A stretch of 6,820 nucleotides of DNA from Porticoccaceae bacterium. GTDB taxonomy: Bacteria > Pseudomonadota > Gammaproteobacteria > Pseudomonadales > Porticoccaceae. The notes under the pieces are model-generated. The model worked only from the letters and a program-made list of their open reading frames with translations. It did not search any database and was not told where the DNA came from. A program made the position numbers and the translations under genes. Where the stretch lies: contig NZJL01000091.1 of assembly GCA_002692165.1 (NCBI GenBank), forward strand, positions 9,107 to 15,926. The letters are read 5' to 3'. This document shows, piece by piece, positions 1-6,820 of this stretch (position 1 is the first letter of the stretch; each line of letters starts with the position of its first letter).

Positions 1-16
1 TGAAAAAGAGATATTA

Positions 17-2839
17 ATGACCGATTATAAGAACACCTTAAACCTCCCAAAAACCTCATTTCCAATGCGAGCAAACTTGGCGCAAATGGAACCTAGAATC
101 TTAAAAGAATGGCAAAAAAACGATATTTATCAAGAAATTCGAAATGCTCGTGCTGGGCGAGAGAAGTTCATCCTTCATGACGGGCCCCCATATGCAAATG
201 GTAATATTCATATTGGACATGCGATAAATAAAATCCTCAAGGATATGGTTGTTAAATCACGCACTATGCTGGGTTTTGATTGTCCATTTGTGCCTGGTTG
301 GGATTGTCATGGCTTGCCCATAGAGCACAATGTCGAGAAGAAATTGGGGAGAGCTGGTACTAAGGTAAGCCACTCCGATTTTCGACAAAAATGCAGGGAA
401 TATGCGCAGAAACAAGTTGATACCCAAAAAAATGATTTTGTTCGTTTGGGTGTCCTTGCAGATTGGGAGAATCCTTACCTAACAATGCATTATGAGATGG
501 AAGCAAACACCGTTCGCGCTTTGGGGAAAATCATCGAAAATGGTCATTTGGTAAAAGGATATAAGCCGGTTTATTGGAGCGTGGTTGGCGGATCTGCTCT
601 TGCTGAGGCCGAAGTTGAATACATTGAAAAAACATCTTTTGCTGTTGACGTTGCTTATCCGGTTCTGCCAGGCGCAAATTTAGACGCACTGAATGATCGT
701 TTCCAAGTCTCCAAAGAAGCGGGGAATACCTACTTTTTGATTTGGACGACAACGCCATGGACGATTCCAAGTAGTCAAGCGATCTGTTTAGCTCCGCGCC
801 TAAAATACAGCCTCACTGAGTGCTATATCAATGGGGGTGTATTAAGGGTTGTTTCAGCACAATCCCTTCTGGAAGAGACAATGAGAAGGATAAAAATTAA
901 AGATTACAAAGTAATTGCTAATTGCTTGGGAAGCGAACTCGAAGGAATTGTGGCGGACCATCCATTTTATGAGCGCGAAATTCCGATCTTGATTGGAACG
1001 CATGTGACGGACGACGCTGGCACAGGATGTGTCCACACTGCACCCGATCACGGTGTGGATGATTTTAATGTTGCTAAAAAGAATGGGATCGGCACTCTTA
1101 ATTATGTAATGAGCAATGGGCTATTTAACGACTCCGTAGAGATATTTGCAGGCGACCACGTGTATAAGGTTGATCAAAAGGTTATTGAACTGCTGAGAGA
1201 GAAAAAACTCTTAATGTCTTGTGAACAATTTAGCCATAGCTATCCTCATTGCTGGAGAACAAAAACGCCGCTTATTTACCGAGCTACTCCGCAATGGTTT
1301 ATTTCTATGGAAGAAGGAGCCTTATTAGAGAAGGCTCAAGCAGCGGTGCAATCGGTCAATTGGTATCCTGACTGGGGTGAAGCACGAATTAAATCAATGC
1401 TTGAAGATAGCCCGGATTGGTGCGTGTCTCGGCAACGAACTTGGGGAGTGCCCATAACGGTGTTCGTGCACCGACAAACGGGAGCGATCCATCCCAGAAA
1501 CTCTGAAATGTTAGAAAAAGCGGCTAAGCTTATTGAAAAAGAGGGCATTGACGCTTGGTACGAAATCGAAGCAAGCGAATTCTTGGGAGCCGATTCTGAG
1601 AGCTATGAAAAAGTCACTGACACATTGGATGTTTGGTTTGATTCGGGTGTAACCCACGCTTCTGTTGTTGACGTTCGCGATCAATTGTCTTATCCAGCAG
1701 ATCTATACTTGGAGGGCTCCGACCAGTATAGAGGATGGTTCCAATCGTCTTTAAAAACCGCAATCGCGATAAATGGCTCTGCTCCGTATAAGACGGTGGT
1801 AACTCATGGATTTGCGGTTGATGATCAAGGCAGAAAAATGTCCAAATCTGTCGGTAATGTTATTTCCCCACAAAATGTTATTAAAAAGATGGGCGCCGAT
1901 GTGCTCCGCTTGTGGGTAGCATCTGTAGACTACAGGAGTGAGATAGCCGTCTCGGACGAAATTCTTGAAAGATCGGCGGATTCATACAGAAGGATCCGAA
2001 ATACAGCACGTTATTTCTTGTCAAATCTTGATGGATTCGAGCCAGATACTGACGTTTTACCACACTCGGAAATGCTTGCCCTAGATCTTTGGGCTCTCAG
2101 AAGAACAGCATCTCTGCAAAAAGAGATCATAGAGGCCTATGAAAAATTTCAGTTCCACCTAGTGACTCAAAAGCTGCATAATTTTTGCGTCCGTGACATG
2201 GGAGGTTTTTACTTGGATATTATTAAAGATCGCATTTATACTTGCGGCACGTTGAGCTTGCCTAGAAGGTCTGCGCAGACAGCTTTGTACTATATTTGTG
2301 AGTCTTTTGTGCGCTGGATCGCTCCCATTCTAAGTTTTACCGCTCATGAGATTTGGAGTTTTATGCCCGACAATCGGGATGCGGCTGTCTTTGTAAGTGA
2401 GTGGTCAGAATTGCCCGCGCTTGAGGTTGACAGTTATATCTATCAAGACGATTGGGATACCATTCTAGTCGCTAGAGAAGCTGTCAACAGGGTGATCGAA
2501 CTCCATAGAAATCAAGGTTCCATTAAAGGTTCATTAGAGGCCGATATTTGTATCTTTGCCGATGAACATAATTTCAAAGCTTTATCTAAGTTGGCAGATG
2601 AGTTGCGATTTGTGACCATTACGTCTGCGGCAATCTTGAAGCCCATTCATGATGCCGATAGCTCAGCAGAAACCTGTGCGCCGGGCTTGAGGGTGTTATT
2701 GAAACGATCAAGCGGAAAAAAATGTGCTAGATGTTGGCACTTTTTAGGAGATGTAGGCCACTATCCTGATCACCCGCAATTGTGTGGGCGCTGCGTGAGT
2801 AACATTAGTGACTCTGGCGAGGTGAGGATGTATGCTTGA
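17..2839 (+). CDS. ileS: Isoleucyl-tRNA synthetase (class I, bacterial type)
   Basis: Cytoplasmic enzyme that charges tRNA-Ile with isoleucine using ATP and hydrolyses mischarged valine. The 940 residues match the E. coli length (938). In order there are: an N-terminus of the [13 protein letters not shown] type; the Rossmann-fold HIGH motif at residues 65-68; the CP1 editing domain (threonine-rich TTTPWT at 244-249, and [12 protein letters not shown] at 335-346 with H340 and D349 matching E. coli editing residues H333 and D342); the GSDQYRGWF segment; KMSKS at 607-611; the helical anticodon-binding domain; and a C-terminal zinc finger with C903, C906, C923 and C926. The start is supported by an AAAGAG ribosome site at 5-10 and by family alignment. 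Two oddities are the loss of the WCxxC pair (W187-S-V-V-G) and Ser253 where E. coli has Asn250. It is the first complete gene of the operon and overlaps lspA by 8 bases. Identity is certain; the effect of the substitutions is inference. Confidence 0.98.
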   Translation: MTDYKNTLNLPKTSFPMRANLAQMEPRILKEWQKNDIYQEIRNARAGREKFILHDGPPYANGNIHIGHAINKILKDMVVKSRTMLGFDCPFVPGWDCHGLPIEHNVEKKLGRAGTKVSHSDFRQKCREYAQKQVDTQKNDFVRLGVLADWENPYLTMHYEMEANTVRALGKIIENGHLVKGYKPVYWSVVGGSALAEAEVEYIEKTSFAVDVAYPVLPGANLDALNDRFQVSKEAGNTYFLIWTTTPWTIPSSQAICLAPRLKYSLTECYINGGVLRVVSAQSLLEETMRRIKIKDYKVIANCLGSELEGIVADHPFYEREIPILIGTHVTDDAGTGCVHTAPDHGVDDFNVAKKNGIGTLNYVMSNGLFNDSVEIFAGDHVYKVDQKVIELLREKKLLMSCEQFSHSYPHCWRTKTPLIYRATPQWFISMEEGALLEKAQAAVQSVNWYPDWGEARIKSMLEDSPDWCVSRQRTWGVPITVFVHRQTGAIHPRNSEMLEKAAKLIEKEGIDAWYEIEASEFLGADSESYEKVTDTLDVWFDSGVTHASVVDVRDQLSYPADLYLEGSDQYRGWFQSSLKTAIAINGSAPYKTVVTHGFAVDDQGRKMSKSVGNVISPQNVIKKMGADVLRLWVASVDYRSEIAVSDEILERSADSYRRIRNTARYFLSNLDGFEPDTDVLPHSEMLALDLWALRRTASLQKEIIEAYEKFQFHLVTQKLHNFCVRDMGGFYLDIIKDRIYTCGTLSLPRRSAQTALYYICESFVRWIAPILSFTAHEIWSFMPDNRDAAVFVSEWSELPALEVDSYIYQDDWDTILVAREAVNRVIELHRNQGSIKGSLEADICIFADEHNFKALSKLADELRFVTITSAAILKPIHDADSSAETCAPGLRVLLKRSSGKKCARCWHFLGDVGHYPDHPQLCGRCVSNISDSGEVRMYA
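2824..2827 (+). promoter_or_regulatory. Ribosome binding site of lspA inside ileS
   Basis: GAGG lies within the last codons of ileS, four bases before the lspA ATG at 2832. It fixes the lspA start upstream of the ileS stop, giving an 8-base overlap and probable translational coupling. Confidence 0.6.
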
Positions 2840-3344
2840 AATATTGCATCCCCGAAAATTGCTTTTTTGGTATCTTATTGCTCTAGTTGCAATAATACTG
2901 GATCAGTTGACCAAGCTTTTAATTACTAGCAGCTTCAACTATGGCGATGTTCATGAGATCACTTTTTACTTTAATCTAGTGAGAGTCCATAACCATGGGG
3001 CTGCTTTCAGCTTTTTGAGTGACGCAGGGGGATGGCAGCGTTGGGCTTTGAGCGCAGTGGCTGGAATTGTCAGCGTTGGCATTATTATATGGATATCGCG
3101 GGTGCCAAGTAACAAACTTATTGAAAGAGTCGCATTGGCTCTCATTCTGGGAGGCGCGCTAGGCAACCTGAGTGATCGACTGATGTTGGGTTATGTCGTA
3201 GATTTTCTTGATTTTCATTGGTCTGGAATGCATTTTCCAGCGTTTAATCTCGCTGATAGTTGTATTACACTCGGCGCTATCCTATTGATCATCGATAGTT
3301 TTTTCCCCGAAGCTTCACTAGAGGATCAGATAAATGAGCATTAA
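2832..3344 (+). CDS. lspA: Lipoprotein signal peptidase (signal peptidase II)
   Basis: Inner-membrane aspartyl protease that cleaves the signal peptide from diacylglyceryl-modified prolipoproteins just before the lipidated cysteine. The 170 residues fit the family (about 160-170). Four hydrophobic segments are visible, at roughly residues 10-30, 70-88, 98-115 and 140-158. The conserved blocks are present: LDQ with D24, [10 protein letters not shown] at 52-61 with N54, GNLSDR at 111-116 with N112, VVDF with the catalytic D124, and FNLADS with the catalytic D142. The ATG lies inside the last codons of ileS, with GAGG at 2824-2827 as ribosome site, so translation is probably coupled to ileS. The position between ileS and fkpB is typical of gammaproteobacteria. 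All the catalytic residues I can check are intact, so the enzyme should be functional. Confidence 0.97.
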   Translation: MLEILHPRKLLFWYLIALVAIILDQLTKLLITSSFNYGDVHEITFYFNLVRVHNHGAAFSFLSDAGGWQRWALSAVAGIVSVGIIIWISRVPSNKLIERVALALILGGALGNLSDRLMLGYVVDFLDFHWSGMHFPAFNLADSCITLGAILLIIDSFFPEASLEDQINEH

Positions 3345-3347
3345 CAG

Positions 3348-3791
3348 ATGGTGTTAAATCCTATACGGCAAGGCGCCGAGGTTACATTGAATTTTTCTTT
3401 GGCACTAGAAGATGGGCACATTATTGACTCTAACTTCGATTCATCCCCCGCAACGTTTTCGTTGGGTGACGGAAGCTTGTTGCCAGGTTTTGAGGAGGTA
3501 TTGGAGGGATTGGTTTGCGGTTCCGAAGCCACATTCATAGTGCCAGCAGAAAAGGCCTTTGGGCAGCATAATCCGCAAAACGTTCAATTGATTAAACGAT
3601 CACTGTTCGATCAAGATGAATTGCAACGGGGTGTAGTAATTTCGTTTGAGAATGCGGGTGGAGAGTTGCCCGGAGTAGTTCAATCGCTGAGTGAGCATGA
3701 GGTCATGGTCGATTTCAATCATCCCTTGGCTGGTGAGTCGATTGTGTTTGCAGTCAAAATTATAGATGTGAAAGTTCAGAGCGCACACTAG
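3348..3791 (+). CDS. fkpB: FKBP-type peptidyl-prolyl isomerase, SlpA/FkpB type
   Basis: Small cytoplasmic FKBP-family prolyl cis-trans isomerase and chaperone, called SlpA or FkpB in E. coli. The 147 residues match the E. coli protein (149). The FKBP half-domain at about residues 8-72 contains [18 protein letters not shown] (37-54) and AEKAFG (67-72). An insert-in-flap chaperone domain spans roughly 73-120. The closing strand carries the diagnostic VDFNHPLAG motif (121-129). The ATG starts 3 bases after the lspA stop, with only a weak TGAG at 3335-3338 as ribosome site, so it is probably read by ribosomes finishing lspA. There is no signal peptide, consistent with a cytoplasmic location. The gene regularly sits between lspA and ispH in this operon, though its specific clients are not known from sequence. 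The family call is firm; physiological substrates are not inferable. Confidence 0.95.
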   Translation: MVLNPIRQGAEVTLNFSLALEDGHIIDSNFDSSPATFSLGDGSLLPGFEEVLEGLVCGSEATFIVPAEKAFGQHNPQNVQLIKRSLFDQDELQRGVVISFENAGGELPGVVQSLSEHEVMVDFNHPLAGESIVFAVKIIDVKVQSAH

Positions 3792-4726
3792 TGGATATAA
3801 AATTAGCCAATCCCAGAGGTTTCTGCGCCGGCGTTGATCGAGCTATAGAGATTGTAGAGAGGGCTCTAGAACTTTATGGAGCGCCAATCTATGTTCGGCA
3901 TGAAGTCGTGCACAATAAACACGTCGTGGATAATTTACGAAACCGTGGTGCCATATTTGTGGAAGACTTGAGCGAAGTGCCAAACGATGTGGTTCTTGTG
4001 TTTAGTGCCCATGGCGTGCCCAAAAAAGTCCAAAAAGAAGCTGAAAGCCGACCGCTTCGGATATTTGATGCAACCTGTCCACTGGTGACTAAGGTTCACT
4101 TAGAGGTAAAAAAATATAGTGAAGAAGGCATTGACTGCATTCTAATAGGGCATTCGGGCCATCAAGAGGTCGAGGGAACTATTGGGCAATATGATACCTC
4201 CAGGGGTGGAAAAATTTACCTAATAGAAAGTCCAGACGACGCCCGAAACTTGTCGATTGAATCGGGAAGCGGATTAGCCTATGTTACCCAAACCACATTG
4301 TCAGTTGATGATACTGCAAAAGTCATAGATGCTCTGAAAGAACGCTTCCCCGCTATCAGTGGTCCACGGAAAGACGATATCTGCTATGCGACTCAAAATC
4401 GTCAGGATGCAGTAAAACAGCTTGCCATAGAGACCGACCTTATTTTGGTAGTAGGATCGGAGAGTAGTTCAAATTCAAATCGCCTCCGAGAACTTGCCGA
4501 ACGCTGCGGTTGTAAAGCATATCTAATTGACGACGCTAGCAATATTCGGTTGGATTGGTTAAAGGATATTAGCACAATTGGCTTAACCGCAGGTGCTTCT
4601 GCACCAGAGACACTGGTGAATGATGTAATCACTAGACTAGTTTCTCTTGGCGCTAATGCACCTTGTGAATTGCGGGGAGCAGAGGAGGCGATTAGTTTTT
4701 CTTTGCCCAAGGAACTCAGAATTTAG
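3791..4726 (+). CDS. ispH: 4-hydroxy-3-methylbut-2-enyl diphosphate reductase
   Basis: Last enzyme of the MEP (non-mevalonate) isoprenoid pathway. It reduces HMBPP to IPP and DMAPP in the cytoplasm with a [4Fe-4S] cluster; also known as LytB. The 311 residues are close to the E. coli length (316). The three cluster cysteines are present: C12 in GFCAG, C96 in DATCPLVTK, and C198 in DDICYAT. Active-site residues are also intact: H41 in VVHN, H74 in SAHGV, H124 and E126 in [11 protein letters not shown]168 in TQTTLSVDD, and the SSNSNRL substrate loop at 226-232. The start codon is GTG and shares its first base with the TAG stop of fkpB. AGAG at 3778-3781 may act as ribosome site, and the overlap suggests translational reinitiation. 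No ATG gives a better alignment, since the family starts just before [10 protein letters not shown]. It is the last gene of the run, convergent with pgi. Confidence 0.98.
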   Translation: MDIKLANPRGFCAGVDRAIEIVERALELYGAPIYVRHEVVHNKHVVDNLRNRGAIFVEDLSEVPNDVVLVFSAHGVPKKVQKEAESRPLRIFDATCPLVTKVHLEVKKYSEEGIDCILIGHSGHQEVEGTIGQYDTSRGGKIYLIESPDDARNLSIESGSGLAYVTQTTLSVDDTAKVIDALKERFPAISGPRKDDICYATQNRQDAVKQLAIETDLILVVGSESSSNSNRLRELAERCGCKAYLIDDASNIRLDWLKDISTIGLTAGASAPETLVNDVITRLVSLGANAPCELRGAEEAISFSLPKELRI

Positions 4727-6321
4727 TACATGCCTGACCTTGCTCGTTGATGGGCAAATAACGATCGAGTCGAGGCGTCCAAATTGGGGAGCGATCCTTC
4801 AGAGGATATTAAGTTGTTGGCCATTTTTTTGCCAAGCTCCACACCCCATTGATCAAAAGAATTTATATTCCAAATGCAACCCTCCACGAATACCTTATGT
4901 TCATACAAAGCAATTAACGCACCGAAATTTTTTGCTGAAAGTTTGTCGATTAATATGGTGTTGGACGGGTTGTTGCCGGGATAGTGCTGATGCATTTTGC
5001 TCGGGCTTGCGGACTGGCCTAACATTAAAGCGGAGCCTTGAGCCAGCATATTTCCTATCAAGGCTTCATGATGCTTTGGCGTGCTCATAGCGTCACTGCA
5101 GGCTGCAATGAAATCAATCGGAATAGTATGTGACCCTTGGTGTAAAAGTTGGAAGAAAGCATGCTGCCCATTGGTGCCGGTTTGGCCCCAGATAACAGGA
5201 CTTGTCGCATAATCTAACGGCTGTCCTTGGCGAGAAACTGATTTTCCATTGCTCTCCATCGCTAGTTGTTGCAAGTAAGATGGCAGAAGTTGGAGACGCT
5301 CGCAGTAAGGAATAACTGCGTGGGTTTCTAGGTTTAAAAAAGAGCTATACCATATGCTCAGAAGCGCCAAAGCCACTGGCATGCTTTTTCCTGTCGGAGC
5401 GGTAAGAAAATGCTCGTCCATCTCTTGAGCTCCAACCAGCATTTCGTGGAATCTATCATATCCGGCGCTGATCGCAATGGAGATTCCTATGCTGGACCAC
5501 AGTGAATAACGGCCCCCTACCCAGTCTGAAAATTGGAGAATGTTGCTTTCGTTGACACCAAACTCTAACGCATTATTTGGATTTGCGGTTACCGCTATTA
5601 GATGATCTGTCTTTTGTGGATCTGCTATCTTCAGATTTTGCCGGAGCCACTTAATTGCCGTATTACCGTTCATCAAAGTCTCTTGAGTTTTGAAAGTTTT
5701 ACTGGCGATTATTATTAACGTTCTTTGCGGATCTAGTTTATTCAGAGTTGACAAGATCTCTGCGCCATCCACATTTCCAACGAAATGAGTGTTTATTTTT
5801 GGATGACGAAATTCTGCAAGAGCATTGCATGCTAACCTTGGTCCCAGATCTGAGCCGCCAATACCAATATTGACAACATCTGTTATCGGTTTTCCGTCAA
5901 CCCCAAGCCAAAGGCCAGAGCGAATACGCTCGCTTACTTTTTTAATATTCTGGCTTTGGCCCTTTACCTTTTTGAGAAGTTTATCTAGTTCGTCAATTTC
6001 ACTGGCCTGATTTTTTCTCAACAGTGTATGCAGTACAGCCCGATTTTCTGAGGTGTTAATTTTTTTGCCTGAGAACATTGAATTTTTCATCTGTTGCAGC
6101 GGCGAATTCTCAGCAAGAGCGATTAGGTCAGTCCAAATCTCTGAGTTAATCAAGTTTTTGGAGTAATCTAAAAACAACTCATTTGTCCTCACTGAAAAGA
6201 CCCGCGAGCGTTCTGAGTCCAACTCAAATTCGTGGCGGACATCGACACCTTGCTTTTGTGCGTACCTTTTTAAGTTTTGCCATGCTTCGGTTTTATCCGG
6301 CACGTAGTATGAAGTATCCAT
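4723..6321 (-). CDS. pgi: Glucose-6-phosphate isomerase
   Basis: Cytoplasmic enzyme that interconverts glucose-6-phosphate and fructose-6-phosphate, linking glycolysis/gluconeogenesis with the hexose-phosphate routes. The 532 residues are slightly short of E. coli Pgi (549). Both family signatures are visible: [14 protein letters not shown] at 266-279 (with R271) and [17 protein letters not shown] at 482-498. The phosphate/substrate segments GIGGSDLGP (153-161) and SKTF (207-210) are present, with likely catalytic residues E356 (MESNGKS), H387 ([15 protein letters not shown]) and K498. The start is supported by AAGAGAA five bases upstream of the ATG and by a plausible promoter further up. Its stop codon overlaps that of ispH on the other strand. 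The upstream neighbour on the same strand is a truncated edd, so this gene may once have been part of a sugar-metabolism operon. It appears complete and functional. Confidence 0.98.
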   Translation of the reverse strand: MDTSYYVPDKTEAWQNLKRYAQKQGVDVRHEFELDSERSRVFSVRTNELFLDYSKNLINSEIWTDLIALAENSPLQQMKNSMFSGKKINTSENRAVLHTLLRKNQASEIDELDKLLKKVKGQSQNIKKVSERIRSGLWLGVDGKPITDVVNIGIGGSDLGPRLACNALAEFRHPKINTHFVGNVDGAEILSTLNKLDPQRTLIIIASKTFKTQETLMNGNTAIKWLRQNLKIADPQKTDHLIAVTANPNNALEFGVNESNILQFSDWVGGRYSLWSSIGISIAISAGYDRFHEMLVGAQEMDEHFLTAPTGKSMPVALALLSIWYSSFLNLETHAVIPYCERLQLLPSYLQQLAMESNGKSVSRQGQPLDYATSPVIWGQTGTNGQHAFFQLLHQGSHTIPIDFIAACSDAMSTPKHHEALIGNMLAQGSALMLGQSASPSKMHQHYPGNNPSNTILIDKLSAKNFGALIALYEHKVFVEGCIWNINSFDQWGVELGKKMANNLISSEGSLPNLDASTRSLFAHQRARSGMY

Positions 6322-6326
6322 TTTTA

Positions 6327-6333
6327 TTCTCTT
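6327..6333 (-). promoter_or_regulatory. Ribosome binding site of pgi
   Basis: AAGAGAA on the minus strand, five bases before the pgi ATG at 6321. It supports that ATG as the start. Confidence 0.6.
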
Positions 6334-6372
6334 ATCTTAAATGTTTGCAAAAGTTCCTTCATTCCAAATGAG

Positions 6373-6396
6373 ATTATAAAAAGGCCTCATTAAGAA
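6373..6396 (-). promoter_or_regulatory. Candidate sigma-70 promoter for pgi
   Basis: On the minus strand there is a perfect TATAAT at 6378-6373, about 52 bases before the pgi ATG, leaving a 5' leader of roughly 45 bases. A poor -35 (TTCCAA, 3 of 6 matches) lies 18 bases upstream. It lies in an AT-rich stretch where TATAAT can arise by chance, so confidence is limited. It fits the idea that pgi has its own promoter now that the upstream gene is broken. Confidence 0.4.
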
Positions 6397-6412
6397 TTGG
6401 AAACATTAGGCT
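6378..6412 (-). terminator. Possible weak rho-independent terminator after the edd remnant
   Basis: Reading the minus strand, AGCCTAATG near the edd stop can partly pair with AATGAGGC (4 GC-rich pairs plus 2 beyond a mismatch), and the second arm is followed by CTTTTT. The stem is short and the loop long (about 14 bases), so this is a tentative call. It would separate edd transcription from pgi. Confidence 0.3.
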
Positions 6413-6820
6413 AATTTTACTATACAAAGACAGCTTTTTCTGTGTAGTTTTGCTACATAAAATAATAAATTAAGCGTAATATTCTTTATAATCTCTAAAT
6501 AATCGGATAATATATCCTCATGCTCAAAAGGTTTTTCGATGCAGGATAATACTGACTGATCAACTGATTTTGTGGGAGTTTTGTCCCAATGTAAGTTTCC
6601 ACCCTTCAACTTTGGTTCAACACAATAATCTATAAAAGATTCGCCCCAAACAGTGTTCGCATCTGGATGAAGGTAACCTCCCCGCATAAGCTCTCCAAAA
6701 AGGAAACCTGTTCCACCAGCTGCATGAAAGTGGTTCACATCTGCCTCCCCATTAGGATATATCTTCGCAAGTAATGGGATTACCGATGACAACTCCGACA
6801 TGTCATTCCAATCAATTTTT
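6406..6820 (-). pseudogene. edd: 6-phosphogluconate dehydratase, 3'-truncated remnant (5' part beyond the window)
   Basis: Edd is the first enzyme of the Entner-Doudoroff branch: it dehydrates 6-phosphogluconate to KDPG using an Fe-S cluster (IlvD/Edd family). The frame is open at the right edge of the window, so the N-terminal part is outside. The visible part aligns with E. coli Edd from about its residue 340: WNDMSELSSVIPLLAKIYPNG, then ADVNHFHAAGG, a NTV segment and EPKLKGGNLHW, up to KPFEHE near base 6517. After that, where the family has a GGL-KLLKGNLGR stretch and a further 170 or so residues including the TDGRMSGASGK signature, the frame has about 35 unrelated AT-rich codons and a stop. 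The missing end is not in another frame, and pgi starts 84 bases downstream. The enzyme would lack a conserved part of its active site, so I call a pseudogene. The family assignment is firm; inactivity is inference. A misassembly is the main alternative. Confidence 0.8.
6411..6515. other. AT-rich junk tail after the edd breakpoint
   Basis: Bases 6411-6510 contain 23 G or C in 100, against 46 in 100 for 6711-6810 within the conserved edd part. The sharp fall begins where Edd homology stops, at about 6515-6525. No repeat, insertion-sequence end or recognisable gene is visible. It probably represents drifted, non-coding DNA left after loss of the edd 3' end; the origin is inference. Confidence 0.6.

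Noticed and set aside
1..17. End of an upstream gene (ribF would be expected)
   Set aside because: Either TGA at 1-3 or TAA at 15-17 could end an upstream gene, but too few codons are visible to identify it.
531..2063. Several 60-79 codon minus-strand frames inside ileS
   Set aside because: All lie opposite strongly conserved ileS sequence and have no coding features of their own.
3334..3357. Tiny frame MSINRWC at the lspA/fkpB junction
   Set aside because: It is seven codons, out of frame with fkpB, with no strong ribosome site. A coupling role is possible but nothing supports it.
4402..4710. 102-codon minus-strand frame opposite ispH
   Set aside because: It lies entirely within conserved ispH, shows no recognisable motif, and is explained as an antisense shadow.
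4690..4830. A bidirectional terminator between ispH and pgi
   Set aside because: I found no convincing GC-rich stem followed by a T-run on either strand near the shared stops.
4647..5090. 147-codon plus-strand frame across the ispH end and pgi
   Set aside because: It overlaps the conserved ends of two real genes, has no plausible ribosome site or family resemblance, and is antisense to pgi.
1..6820. Mobile element, CRISPR array, tRNA or novel defence-type system
   Set aside because: No transposase, inverted terminal repeats, regularly spaced repeats or tRNA-like cloverleaf was seen. Apart from the edd remnant the window is housekeeping genes.

Overview
The window looks like a piece of a gammaproteobacterial chromosome. 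The evidence is the gene order ileS-lspA-fkpB-ispH, which is the classic gammaproteobacterial block and normally follows ribF, together with close similarity in sequence and length to the enterobacterial proteins. Base composition in the genes is moderate (46% GC in a 100-base sample of edd). A free-living, possibly marine lineage would fit, but that is inference only.

Layout. Bases 17-4726 on the plus strand hold four tightly packed genes: isoleucyl-tRNA synthetase (ileS), lipoprotein signal peptidase (lspA), an SlpA/FkpB-type FKBP prolyl isomerase (fkpB) and HMBPP reductase (ispH/lytB). ileS and lspA overlap by 8 bases, lspA and fkpB are 3 bases apart, and fkpB and ispH share 1 base. This looks like one translationally coupled transcript. 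Its promoter and first gene(s) lie left of the window. The minus strand carries glucose-6-phosphate isomerase (pgi, 6321 to 4723), which converges on ispH so closely that both stop codons fit in the same four bases. Upstream of pgi on the same strand is the 3' part of a 6-phosphogluconate dehydratase gene (edd), which enters from the right edge.

The notable feature is edd. Its reading frame matches the Edd/IlvD family well from the window edge to about base 6520, then abruptly becomes a short, very AT-rich (about 23% GC) unrelated tail ending at 6406. The C-terminal part of the enzyme, including the conserved DGRMSG motif, is absent and there is no room for it before pgi. I read this as a decaying gene remnant left by a deletion. 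It implies that the Entner-Doudoroff pathway has been lost at this locus while pgi is retained. A perfect TATAAT just upstream of pgi, and a possible hairpin plus T-run after the edd stop, suggest that pgi now has its own promoter.

The genes are otherwise housekeeping. ileS serves translation, lspA lipoprotein maturation, fkpB protein folding, ispH isoprenoid synthesis by the MEP pathway, and pgi central sugar metabolism. ileS carries two substitutions at normally conserved positions that deserve a look. I see no mobile element, CRISPR array, RNA gene or new defence-type system.
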